NCBI GenBank assembly: GCA_011524785.1
Contig: WTJQ01000242.1
Coordinates: forward strand, 1-7,108
Direction of reading: 5' to 3'
Length of the DNA stretch: 7,108 nucleotides
Source: Planctomycetota bacterium
Lineage (GTDB): Bacteria; Planctomycetota; UBA1135; GCA-002686595
Positions 1 through 5,702 of this stretch are shown piece after piece. The position numbers and the translations under genes are program-made. A model generated the notes under the pieces. That model searched no databases. It saw only the letters and a list, made by a program, of their open reading frames with translations, and was not told the origin of the DNA. How positions within the stretch are numbered: the stretch's first letter is position 1; every line of letters begins with the position of its first letter.

Positions 1-339
1 GACCTCACCTGGGACGAGCAGGAGTCCGGCCTCGGGATCTCGATCGTGACGCCCGGCGAGGGAGAGCCCCCGGGCCCGCACGATCGGGTCGAGGTCCGCT
101 ACGCGGGCTGGCTCGAGGACGGGAAGGCCTTCGACGCCTCGTGGAGTCGGACCGCGACCTTCCCCCTGGACCGCGTCATCGCGGGCTGGACGGAGGGAGT
201 CGCCCACCTGAGGCCCGGCGGACGCGCGTGGCTCCTCGTGCCGCCCCACCTGGGCTACGGAGCGCGCGGCGCGCCGCCGCGGATCCCGCCCCGGGCGACG
301 CTCGTCTTCTGCGTCGAGCTCGTCGCGGTCCCGGGCTAG
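1..339 (+). CDS. FKBP-type peptidyl-prolyl cis-trans isomerase, C-terminal part (5' end outside window)
   Basis: FKBP enzymes catalyse cis-trans isomerisation of X-proline bonds and assist protein folding. The frame is open from base 1 to the TAG at 337-339, giving 112 visible residues. The FKBP domain fills nearly all of them: it opens at ESGLGISIV, then has VEVRYAGWLEDGKAFDAS, FPLDRVIAGWTEGV, GYGARG, and the closing IPPRATLVFCVEL strand. Against human FKBP12 (from memory), the pocket residues Tyr26, Phe36, Asp37, Val55-Ile56, Trp59, Tyr82 and Phe99 all have counterparts; His87 is replaced by Ala. An intact isomerase pocket is therefore likely. A GTG at 46 could be mistaken for the start, but it would cut off the first strand of the domain, and in-frame coding continues to the edge. 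The missing N-terminus could hold a signal peptide, a dimerisation region or another FKBP domain. The gene converges on the next one, and the two stops overlap. Confidence 0.93.
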   Translation, partial: DLTWDEQESGLGISIVTPGEGEPPGPHDRVEVRYAGWLEDGKAFDASWSRTATFPLDRVIAGWTEGVAHLRPGGRAWLLVPPHLGYGARGAPPRIPPRATLVFCVELVAVPG

Positions 340-539
340 CGACCGGCACGCGGCCCCTCGGGCCGGGGCTCGAAGCGCGTGCACGGCTGACCGCTCTCCC
401 TGCGCACCACCTGGGACGGCAGCTCCCTGGACTGGAAGCCGAAGGCCCTGCAGCCGTGAGGCCGCGCGGGCTCCCAGGTCACCTGGTAGTGCATGCAGCG
501 GCCGCAGACCGGCTGGTGGGGTGAGGAGGGGGACGCCAC
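336..539 (-). CDS. Small conserved four-cysteine (zinc-ribbon-like) protein of unknown function
   Basis: This encodes 67 residues with a GTG start at 539 and a TAG stop at 338-336. Key features are C12-x2-C15-x-H17-Y, the segment T21-W-E-P...P27-H-G-C30-R-A-F-G-F, then L40-P-S and S49-G-Q-P-C53-x-x-F. Four cysteines in a C-x2-C / C / C pattern suggest a small metal-binding knuckle, most likely zinc; that is inference. I recognise the P-x-G-C-R-A-F-G-F ... L-P-S ... S-G-x-x-C pattern from roughly 50-70 residue proteins in many bacteria. I recall these being auto-annotated as 'uracil-DNA glycosylase'. Nothing here resembles a real glycosylase fold, and the length is far too short for one, so I give no enzymatic function. 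A good ribosome site (GGAAGG, 6 bases before GTG) supports the start. The gene is divergent from the Sel1 gene and convergent with the FKBP gene. Confidence 0.82.
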   Translation of the reverse strand: MASPSSPHQPVCGRCMHYQVTWEPARPHGCRAFGFQSRELPSQVVRRESGQPCTRFEPRPEGPRAGR

Positions 540-545
540 TCGGTT

Positions 546-551
546 CCTTCC
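546..551 (-). promoter_or_regulatory. Ribosome binding site of the small four-cysteine gene
   Basis: On the minus strand GGAAGG (551 down to 546) lies 6 bases upstream of the GTG at 539. It fixes a non-ATG start that would otherwise be doubtful and is strong evidence that this short frame is translated. Confidence 0.7.
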
Positions 552-771
552 GGCTGGGGGCTCTCAGTGTGGCGCGCGGCGCGGCGCGGTCCAGATGCCG
601 ATCGGCTCGAGGCCCCGCAGCGGGCTCCGACGATGAGGCTGAGGGAACTACGGGGCATCCCGAGTGTGCCTGCGGGCAACCCCGTGGATCCGAACGCGAC
701 GCCGTCCCGAGGCTGGGAGATCGGTGGATCCGCGTTCCCGGGGACGGGCAGCGCGGCTCCCGGTCCGCGGG

Positions 772-797
772 TGGCAGGCGCCCAGCACCGATAGAAT
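772..797 (+). promoter_or_regulatory. Possible promoter of the Sel1-repeat gene
   Basis: TAGAAT at 792-797 matches 5 of 6 bases of the -10 consensus and is a rare AT-rich patch in this GC-rich gap. It would start transcription about 40 bases before the ATG at 843. No good TTGACA-like -35 lies at the right distance. Overlapping it, TGGCAG (772-777) and AGCA (784-787) place GG and GC at the spacing of a sigma-54 -24/-12 promoter, but the TT of the -12 element is CA. Either reading is weak. Confidence 0.3.
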
Positions 798-842
798 CCA
801 GCCAGCGGAGCGCCCTCCGGGACCCTCCGCGCCTCCGAGCCC

Positions 843-2237
843 ATGACCCGCCGCGACGAGATCCAGCGCCTGCGCAGCGCCGCCCTCGAGGGCAGCGTCG
901 ACGCCCAGTACGACCTGGCCTGCGCCTACGCGGAGGGGGACGGAGTGCCCCGCTCGCAGTCGACGGCCTATCGCTGGTTCGAGAAGGCCGCCGGACAGGG
1001 GGACGCCGAGTCCATGACCGCCGCCGGCTACTGCCTGCTCAATGGGGACGGCGTCGAGGAGGACCACGAGGCCGCCGTCGCGTGGTTCCGGCGCGCCGCC
1101 GAGGCCGGCGACCCCGACGCCTCGCGCTACCTCGCCTCCTGCACCCTCTACGGCGAGGGCATGCCCCAGGACGTGAGCGAGGGCCTGCGGCTCGCCGAGC
1201 ACGGCTGGAACGAGACCCAGGACTCCGAGTACGCCCACCTCCTCGCCTGCGCCTACCACGACCTCGAGCACGATCTCGAGCGTGCCGTCGAGTGGCACCG
1301 CACCGCGGCGGAGCACGGTCACGACGAGTCGATGGTGTGGATGGGCTACTTCAGCCGCTACGGCATCGGCGTGGAGCGCAGCCTCAAGCGCGCCTTCCGC
1401 TGGTACCAGCAGGCGGCCGAGGCCGAGAACGACGCGGGCCTCGCCAACGTGGCGATCTGCTTCCACAACGGCGAGGGCGTGGGCCAGGACTTCGGCAAGG
1501 CCTTCGACTTCCGCACGCGCGCGGCCGAGAAGGGCCACGTGGAGAGCCGCATGTGGCTCGCGGTGCAGCTGCTCCAGGGCCTGGGGGTCGATCCCGAGCC
1601 CGAGCGCGCCCTGGCGATGCTCGCGGACCTCGCTCGCGAGGAGCCGCAGGCGGCCCTCATGCTGGGGGAGAAGCACTACTACGGGGAGGGCGTCGAGAAG
1701 GACTCCGCCCGCGCCCACGAGTGGTTCGAGGTGGCGGCTCGCCAGGACGTGCCCGAGGCCTGGACCTTCCTCGGCGTCTGCGCCTGGAACGGCGAGGGGC
1801 GCAAGGCCGACGCCAAGGACGCCATCGAGTGCTACCGCCGTGCCGCGGACCTCGGCGACTCCCACGCCCTCTACAACCTCGGCCTCGCCTACCGCAGTGG
1901 CGAGGGCGTGGAGCGCGACCTCAAGCGTGCGGACCAGCTCTTCGAGCAGGCCGCCATGCAGGGGAACGGACCGGCCGCGTGCCTGCTCGCGCGGCGCCAC
2001 ATCGAGGGGGACGGCGTGCCCGTGAACCCGTCCTTCGGCGTGAGCTTCCTGCAGGCCGCGGTCGACGACGAGGACCCGGAGGCCCTGGCCCTCATGGCCG
2101 AGTGCTTCCGTGACGGGGTCGGCGTGCGGCCCGACCTGAAGCGCTCGATGGAGCTCTTCGAGCTGGCCCAGGTGCAGGGCAAGGACACCCGCGTCGAGCG
2201 CGGGATCGTGCGGCGGCGGCTGCGCGGCAAGCCCTAG
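843..2237 (+). CDS. Sel1-like (TPR-related) repeat protein, about 12 repeats, cytoplasmic
   Basis: This encodes 464 residues that are almost entirely tandem Sel1-like repeats of about 36 residues. Each has the form A-x-x-x-L-(G/A)-x-x-(Y/C)-x-x-G-x-G-V-x-x-D-x-x-(K/R)-A-x-x-W-(F/Y)-x-x-A-A-x-x-G-(D/N/H). I place units starting near residues 20, 55, 91, 128, 161, 197, 233, 268, 304, 340, 376 and 412. The fourth (128-160) is shorter and lacks the G-x-G loop. Sel1 repeats form paired helices that stack into a solenoid and usually serve as protein-protein scaffolds; no catalytic domain is visible. The N-terminus (MTRRDEIQRLRSAALEGS) has no signal peptide or membrane segment, so a cytoplasmic location is inferred. 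The last 15 or so residues are strongly basic. No clear ribosome site precedes the ATG at 843, but repeat 1 begins only 19 residues in, so the start cannot move far downstream. The partner is unknown. Confidence 0.93.
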   Translation: MTRRDEIQRLRSAALEGSVDAQYDLACAYAEGDGVPRSQSTAYRWFEKAAGQGDAESMTAAGYCLLNGDGVEEDHEAAVAWFRRAAEAGDPDASRYLASCTLYGEGMPQDVSEGLRLAEHGWNETQDSEYAHLLACAYHDLEHDLERAVEWHRTAAEHGHDESMVWMGYFSRYGIGVERSLKRAFRWYQQAAEAENDAGLANVAICFHNGEGVGQDFGKAFDFRTRAAEKGHVESRMWLAVQLLQGLGVDPEPERALAMLADLAREEPQAALMLGEKHYYGEGVEKDSARAHEWFEVAARQDVPEAWTFLGVCAWNGEGRKADAKDAIECYRRAADLGDSHALYNLGLAYRSGEGVERDLKRADQLFEQAAMQGNGPAACLLARRHIEGDGVPVNPSFGVSFLQAAVDDEDPEALALMAECFRDGVGVRPDLKRSMELFELAQVQGKDTRVERGIVRRRLRGKP

Positions 2238-2286
2238 GGCCTGCCCCCGGATCCAGGACCCCGCCGGCCGGAGCCGCCGACGCGAC

Positions 2287-3219
2287 TCAGTCGTCGAGGG
2301 CGTCGACCCCGCGTGCCAGCGCCTCGGCCGCGTCCAGCAGGTGGTGCGAGCTCGTCGCGTGCAGGTGGACCGGCAGCACGACCCAGCGCTGCTCCTTCAC
2401 GGCTCGCAGCTCGCGCGCCGCCTCGTGCGTGCGCAGCACGGCGAGCGTGGGCGAGTCGCCGCCCTCCTCGCTCTCCGAGACGAGCAGCACGTCCGGGTCG
2501 AGCTGGAGCACGCGCTCCAGGTCGATCGCGGAGTTGCCCTCGATCCCGGCCTCGGCGGCTGCGTTGCGCATCCCCGCCAGCTCGATCATCAGGTCCCAGG
2601 ACGTCCGGCTCCCCGCGCAGTAGCCCGAGGTGCCGAAGTTGCTGTACGCCAGCACGCGCAGGTCGCTGCGGTCGGAGGGGGCGGCCAGGGTGGCCCGGCG
2701 TGCGCGCAGCTCCTGCAGCAGCTCGTCCCCGGCGGCCTCCTCGGCGAACAGCGCGGCCGCGAAGGTGACGAGCTGCTCGAGATCCTCCCAGGTGGCGGGC
2801 GTCGGCAGCCGAACGGTGCTGATCCCGCGGGCACGGAGCAGGTCCGGGACCGCGGGGGGGCGCCAGTCGGAGACCAGGACCAGGTCCGGGCCCAGCGCCA
2901 GCACGTCCTCGGCGTGGAAGCCCTCGGGGCGCGGCAGGTCCCCGAGCTCCTGAGCGGTGCGTGCGACCGCCGAGTAGCGAAGGGCGGTCGACACGACCCC
3001 TGCGAAGCGCTCCCGCGGGAGCAGGGCCAGCATCAGGTCGAAGCCCGTGGCCGAGTCCGCGAAGACGCGCTCGGCCCGCGCGGGCACGCGCAGCTCTTCG
3101 CCGCCCGGCGCGCGAACCGCGCGCAGCTCCCCTGACGTCACGGTCGAGGCCGGCTCGGCTCCGCAGCCCGCAAGGAGGAGCCCGAGCAGGGCGAGGAGCG
3201 TCGGACCCGTGGGGCGCAT
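2287..3219 (-). CDS. Lipoprotein substrate-binding protein, BtuF/FepB-like (cobalamin, heme or iron-siderophore class)
   Basis: This encodes 310 residues. The ATG at 3219 is chosen because it gives a textbook lipoprotein signal: Arg2, hydrophobic residues 8-17 and lipobox L-A-G-C with Cys19 as the lipidation site. The frame is open further upstream to 3543, but that stretch overlaps the next gene. The mature part fits the periplasmic-binding family of ABC importers for B12, heme and ferric siderophores (Peripla_BP_2 type). Its N-lobe has G99-F-H-A-E-D-V-L-A-L-G-P-D-L-V-L-V-S, then a linker helix, and its C-lobe has I232-D-L-E-R-V-L-Q-L-D-P-D-V-L-L-V-S. The C-terminus ends in T-S-S-H-H-L-L-D-A-A-E-A-L-A, as is usual in this fold. 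The ligand cannot be read from sequence. No permease or ATPase gene is in view, so it is an orphan within the window. It lies 85 bases downstream of the glycosyltransferase gene and converges on the Sel1 gene (49-base gap, no clear terminator). No strong ribosome site is seen. Confidence 0.87.
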   Translation of the reverse strand: MRPTGPTLLALLGLLLAGCGAEPASTVTSGELRAVRAPGGEELRVPARAERVFADSATGFDLMLALLPRERFAGVVSTALRYSAVARTAQELGDLPRPEGFHAEDVLALGPDLVLVSDWRPPAVPDLLRARGISTVRLPTPATWEDLEQLVTFAAALFAEEAAGDELLQELRARRATLAAPSDRSDLRVLAYSNFGTSGYCAGSRTSWDLMIELAGMRNAAAEAGIEGNSAIDLERVLQLDPDVLLVSESEEGGDSPTLAVLRTHEAARELRAVKEQRWVVLPVHLHATSSHHLLDAAEALARGVDALDD

Positions 3220-3304
3220 GGCGGCATTCTCACGGTCCGGGGTGGGGGGACGGCAGCGCGCTCGCGGCCGGTCCGTCCGGGACGGGCTGCCTGCCCCAGG
3301 CTGG

Positions 3305-4711
3305 TCAGCGAGCAGCGGCGCGCTGGGGATCACGGGCCCACGCGGGCCAGATGGTCCAGATGCCGCCGCCTCCCGTCGGGATCCGCAGGGCGGGCTCGAC
3401 CTCGATCGTCGACCAGTCCCGCAGCGGCTCCCGCGCACCCTGGGGATGGTCGACCAGGGTGAGGGCTGCCGGGGGGCTGTCCCCGGCTCCGTCGGGAGCG
3501 AGCAGGGGCCGCCGGGCGGGATCGCGGAGGGCCACGAGGGCACCCCGCACGAGGTCGCGATCGCAGTACGGCGCTGGCTCCGGGAACCGCTCGCGCAGGG
3601 CGCGCGTGAGGGGCGCGGCCAGGGGCCGGGCAGCCGCGCTCGCCTCGGCCAGGGCCGGGAGCCGCTCCTCGAGGCGCGCGGCCAGGCGGGGCGAGGCCGT
3701 GGCGCTCAGCTCCACGCCGGCGAGGAGCAGCGAGATGATGAGGCCCGCGGCGCGGAGCTGCCGCACGACCCGGCGCGGCGGATCCGCGGCGAGGAGGGCC
3801 GGCACCAGCGCGGCGGTCGCGGGCCCGAGGACGAGGCGTGGGTCCGCAGGGCCCTGGAGAGCCAGGTACAGCAGCACCGCGAGCGGCGCGATCGAGACCA
3901 TCCGGGGGCCGAGGCCGTCGCTGGCCGAGAGGGTGCCGCACTCGCGCCAGCCGCGCGTCGCCAGGAGGGGCAGGACCGGTCCGACGACGACGGCCGCGCC
4001 CAGCGCCCATCGGAGGCCCTCGGTCGGCCGGAAGCCAAGGCGGAGGGAGCCGGCTCCCGCCAGGTTGCGCGGCAGGACGCCACTCGGATCGAGGATCAGG
4101 GCGAGGGCGGCCCCGATCGCGAGCCCCAGGAGAGTGCGGGCTCGGCCATCGATCCCTGCCCCGGGTGCGTGGACGCCGTCGGTCGCGGTCGCACCGTCCA
4201 GTCGGCAGCCGAGGCCTGCGAGTGGGAGCAGCAGCGCGAGCGGATGCACCAGCAGGCCGAGCCCGCCGGCCACGCCCAGCTGCAGCCCTGCCCGCGCGTC
4301 CCCCGCGCTCCAGCGCAGCGCTGCGTCGAGGGCGGTGAGCATGAGCAGGACCAGCAGCGGCTCGCGGCTCCAGCCCGCCGTCGCGAGCGCGAGGCCCGGC
4401 AGGGCGTGCAGGGTCAGCCAGGCCCCGGCCGCGCGGCGCGGCGTGACCCCTGCCGTGGCGGCCATGCGCGCGAGGGGGAGCGCCCACAGCGCGGCCGCCA
4501 CGAGCCCGGGTGCGCGGAGGACGAGGCGCCCGAGTGGACCGCCGTCGGCCCAGGCTGCGAGCACCCGCGTTGCCGCGTCCCCCGCGAAGGACCCGACGCC
4601 CCAGCTCGCATGGGCCCAGATGACGGCCTCCTCCGCTCGCAGCGGCCAGAGCGCGGCCACGACGCCCTTGACCAGGGTGGCCACGAGGACGGTGACGAGG
4701 AGGGGCTTCAT
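3305..4711 (-). CDS. Divergent GT-C (ArnT/PMT-like, GT39-type) integral membrane glycosyltransferase
   Basis: This encodes 468 residues with about ten hydrophobic segments, roughly at 4-24, 63-84, 94-113, 117-132, 141-168, 192-206, 236-253, 271-285, 292-308 and 322-336, followed by a soluble C-terminal part. GT-C enzymes move a sugar from a polyprenyl-phosphate donor to a lipid or protein on the outer membrane face. The match is to architecture more than motif. After TM1 comes L24-R-A-E-E-A-V-I-W, equivalent to the usual (T/P)-D-E-A-x-Y-W of the catalytic first loop, with Glu in place of Asp. Further on, S-R-E-P-L-L-V-L-L matches the usual T-P-D-x-L-L-x-L position. The D-H-P-P-type motif of ArnT is not visible. 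The C-terminal region from about 380 (Y382-C-D-R-D, then D-W-S near 432 and I-W-T-I-W near 452) recalls the periplasmic tail of GT39 proteins. The acceptor is unknown, and a non-enzymatic paralogue is possible. No clear ribosome site precedes the ATG at 4711, and a hairpin lies 8 bases upstream. Confidence 0.62.
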   Translation of the reverse strand: MKPLLVTVLVATLVKGVVAALWPLRAEEAVIWAHASWGVGSFAGDAATRVLAAWADGGPLGRLVLRAPGLVAAALWALPLARMAATAGVTPRRAAGAWLTLHALPGLALATAGWSREPLLVLLMLTALDAALRWSAGDARAGLQLGVAGGLGLLVHPLALLLPLAGLGCRLDGATATDGVHAPGAGIDGRARTLLGLAIGAALALILDPSGVLPRNLAGAGSLRLGFRPTEGLRWALGAAVVVGPVLPLLATRGWRECGTLSASDGLGPRMVSIAPLAVLLYLALQGPADPRLVLGPATAALVPALLAADPPRRVVRQLRAAGLIISLLLAGVELSATASPRLAARLEERLPALAEASAAARPLAAPLTRALRERFPEPAPYCDRDLVRGALVALRDPARRPLLAPDGAGDSPPAALTLVDHPQGAREPLRDWSTIEVEPALRIPTGGGGIWTIWPAWARDPQRAAAR

Positions 4712-4719
4712 CTACGCAA

Positions 4720-4742
4720 GACGCCCCGCGGGGCGGGGCGTC
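4720..4742 (-). terminator. GC hairpin between sigma-factor and glycosyltransferase genes (possible terminator or attenuator)
   Basis: GACGCCCC (4720-4727) and GGGGCGTC (4735-4742) form a perfect 8-bp stem with a 7-base GC loop, about 25 bases after the sigma stop. On the minus strand the stem is followed by TTGCGTAG, a very poor U-tract, and then the ATG at 4711. It could be a weak or factor-aided terminator for the sigma transcript, or a leader structure controlling the next gene. Confidence 0.5.
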
Positions 4743-4767
4743 GGCGAGGTTCGCGGCTGGGCGGGGC

Positions 4768-5670
4768 TCAGCTCAAGAGCGTGCCGGTCTTTCCGTCCAG
4801 CTGCTCCTTCAGGCGGTTCATCACGTTCGTGTGGATCTGGCAGACGCGGCTCTCCGTGAGCGACAGCATCTCGCCGATCTCGCGCATCGTGTGCCCGACG
4901 CGGTAGTACTGCTCGATGATGAAGCGCTCCTTGTGGGTCAGCGAGCGCGTCATGTAGGTCATCAGGTCGCTCTTGTTGATGACGTCCGTCGGGTCGATCG
5001 ACTTCTTGTCCTCGAGGACGTCGACCTTCTCCAGCGAGCTGTCGTCGTCGCGGTCCTCCCAGCGGTCCGAGAGGGAGTACATCGACTTCGCGGTGGCCTT
5101 GCCGATCTCGATGGCGAGCTCGGAGTGGGTCAGCTCGAGGGCCTCGGCGAGCTCCGAGTGGGTGGGCTCACGGCCGTACTCGGCGGTCAGGCGCTGCAGG
5201 GTCTTGTCGATCTTGCTGGCCTTGAGGCGCACGAGGCGCGGGACCCAGTCCTGCGAGCGCAGCTGGTCGAGGATCGACCCGCGGATGCGCGTGGTGCAGT
5301 AGGTCTTGAACTTGATGCCGCGCTCGGGGTCGAAGCCGCGGATCGCGTCCATCAGGCCGAAGAGGCCGGCCGAGATCAGGTCGTCCAGCTCGATGGACTT
5401 GGGCAGGGTCTGGAGCAGGCGCTCGGCGATGTACTTCACGAGCGGGTAGTGCCGCTCCATGAGGACGTTGCGCACGCGCTCGAGGGCCTCGGGCTTCTTG
5501 GAGTCGCGCGCACGCGCGTACTCGCCCCAGAGCTCCTCGGTCGGGCACTCCTCGATGGGGCCGCTCCAGGCCTTCTTCGAGGCGCCCTTCTTCGGGGCGG
5601 GCTTCGCGGTCGCCTTGGCGGCTGCCTTCGGGGCGGCAGCGGTGGTCTTCTTGGTCTTGGTTCCGGACAT
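4768..5670 (-). CDS. FliA/WhiG-family (group 3, sigma-70 superfamily) RNA polymerase sigma factor, planctomycete type
   Basis: This encodes 300 residues with ATG at 5670 behind a strong ribosome site. Residues 1-36 are a Lys/Ala/Pro/Thr-rich tail. Region 2 spans about 69-142, with the core-binding E94-L-D-D-L-I-S-A-G-L-F-G-L-M-D-A-I and the -10-recognition stretch F121-K-T-Y-C-T-T-R-I-R-G-S-I-L-D-Q-L-R. Region 3 follows (about 143-200, including G166-R-E-P-T-H-S-E-L-A). Region 4 has the helix-turn-helix at about 261-287 (T-M-R-E-I-G-E-M-L-S-L-T-E-S-R-V). No region 1.1 is present, as expected for group 3. The S199-L-S-D-R-W...V216-D-V-L-E-D-K-K...D-P linker matches planctomycete members I recall. 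Its regulon is unknown: the FliA name implies flagella or motility, but no flagellar gene is in the window, and related proteins in non-flagellar contexts may serve stress or development. It lies 32 bases after apt, so co-transcription is likely. The frame is open further upstream but overlaps apt. Confidence 0.95.
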   Translation of the reverse strand: MSGTKTKKTTAAAPKAAAKATAKPAPKKGASKKAWSGPIEECPTEELWGEYARARDSKKPEALERVRNVLMERHYPLVKYIAERLLQTLPKSIELDDLISAGLFGLMDAIRGFDPERGIKFKTYCTTRIRGSILDQLRSQDWVPRLVRLKASKIDKTLQRLTAEYGREPTHSELAEALELTHSELAIEIGKATAKSMYSLSDRWEDRDDDSSLEKVDVLEDKKSIDPTDVINKSDLMTYMTRSLTHKERFIIEQYYRVGHTMREIGEMLSLTESRVCQIHTNVMNRLKEQLDGKTGTLLS

Positions 5671-5674
5671 GGCT

Positions 5675-5687
5675 CTCCCTTCCTCCT
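5675..5687 (-). promoter_or_regulatory. Ribosome binding site of the sigma-factor gene
   Basis: On the minus strand AGGAGG (5687-5682) and AGGGAG (5680-5675) precede the ATG at 5670 by 11 and 4 bases. This purine-rich stretch decides the start against the longer open frame running back through apt. Confidence 0.8.
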
Positions 5688-5702
5688 GGTACACCCGTCG
5701 AA

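Larger units (their letters stand above)
540..842. other. Non-coding region between divergent genes (303 bases)
   Basis: This separates the small four-cysteine gene (leftward) from the Sel1-repeat gene (rightward), so it should hold promoters for both. Short open frames exist here, but their translations are Arg/Ala/Pro-rich and resemble no family. I see one promoter-like patch near 772-797, listed separately. The nonamer GTGGATCCG occurs twice, at 684-692 and 724-732, 40 bases apart; this may be chance. I see no tRNA, riboswitch or strong terminator. Confidence 0.7.

Noticed and set aside
684..732. GTGGATCCG present twice, 40 bases apart
   Set aside because: Only nine bases match, flanks differ, and such repeats arise by chance in GC-rich DNA. 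There is no third copy to suggest an operator array.
648..2000. 450-codon open frame on the minus strand opposite the Sel1 gene
   Set aside because: Its translation is an Ala/Val/Gly/Leu-rich shadow that repeats with the Sel1 repeats. The plus-strand frame has clear family motifs, and high third-position GC explains the missing stops.
521..2113. 530-codon plus-strand open frame overlapping the Sel1 gene
   Set aside because: It is Arg/Gly/Pro-rich low-complexity translation in the wrong frame, with no family motif.
2238..2286. Possible bidirectional terminator between the convergent Sel1 and lipoprotein genes
   Set aside because: Only a 4-bp CGGC/GCCG stem is visible, with no U-tract on either strand.
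3271..3296. Small GC stems (CCGTC/GACGG and GGGC/GCCC) between the glycosyltransferase and lipoprotein genes
   Set aside because: Stems are only 4-5 bp with no T-run. This is expected background at this GC content, so I did not call a terminator.
3220..3543. Upstream extension of the lipoprotein frame into the glycosyltransferase gene
   Set aside because: It would bury the lipoprotein signal peptide more than 100 residues inside the protein and overlap the 3' end of the adjacent gene.
2961..4906. Long plus-strand open frames (over 600 codons) opposite the glycosyltransferase and lipoprotein genes
   Set aside because: They are Arg/Ala/Ser/Gly-rich translations typical of antisense frames in GC-rich DNA. 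The minus strand has a lipobox, membrane segments and family motifs.
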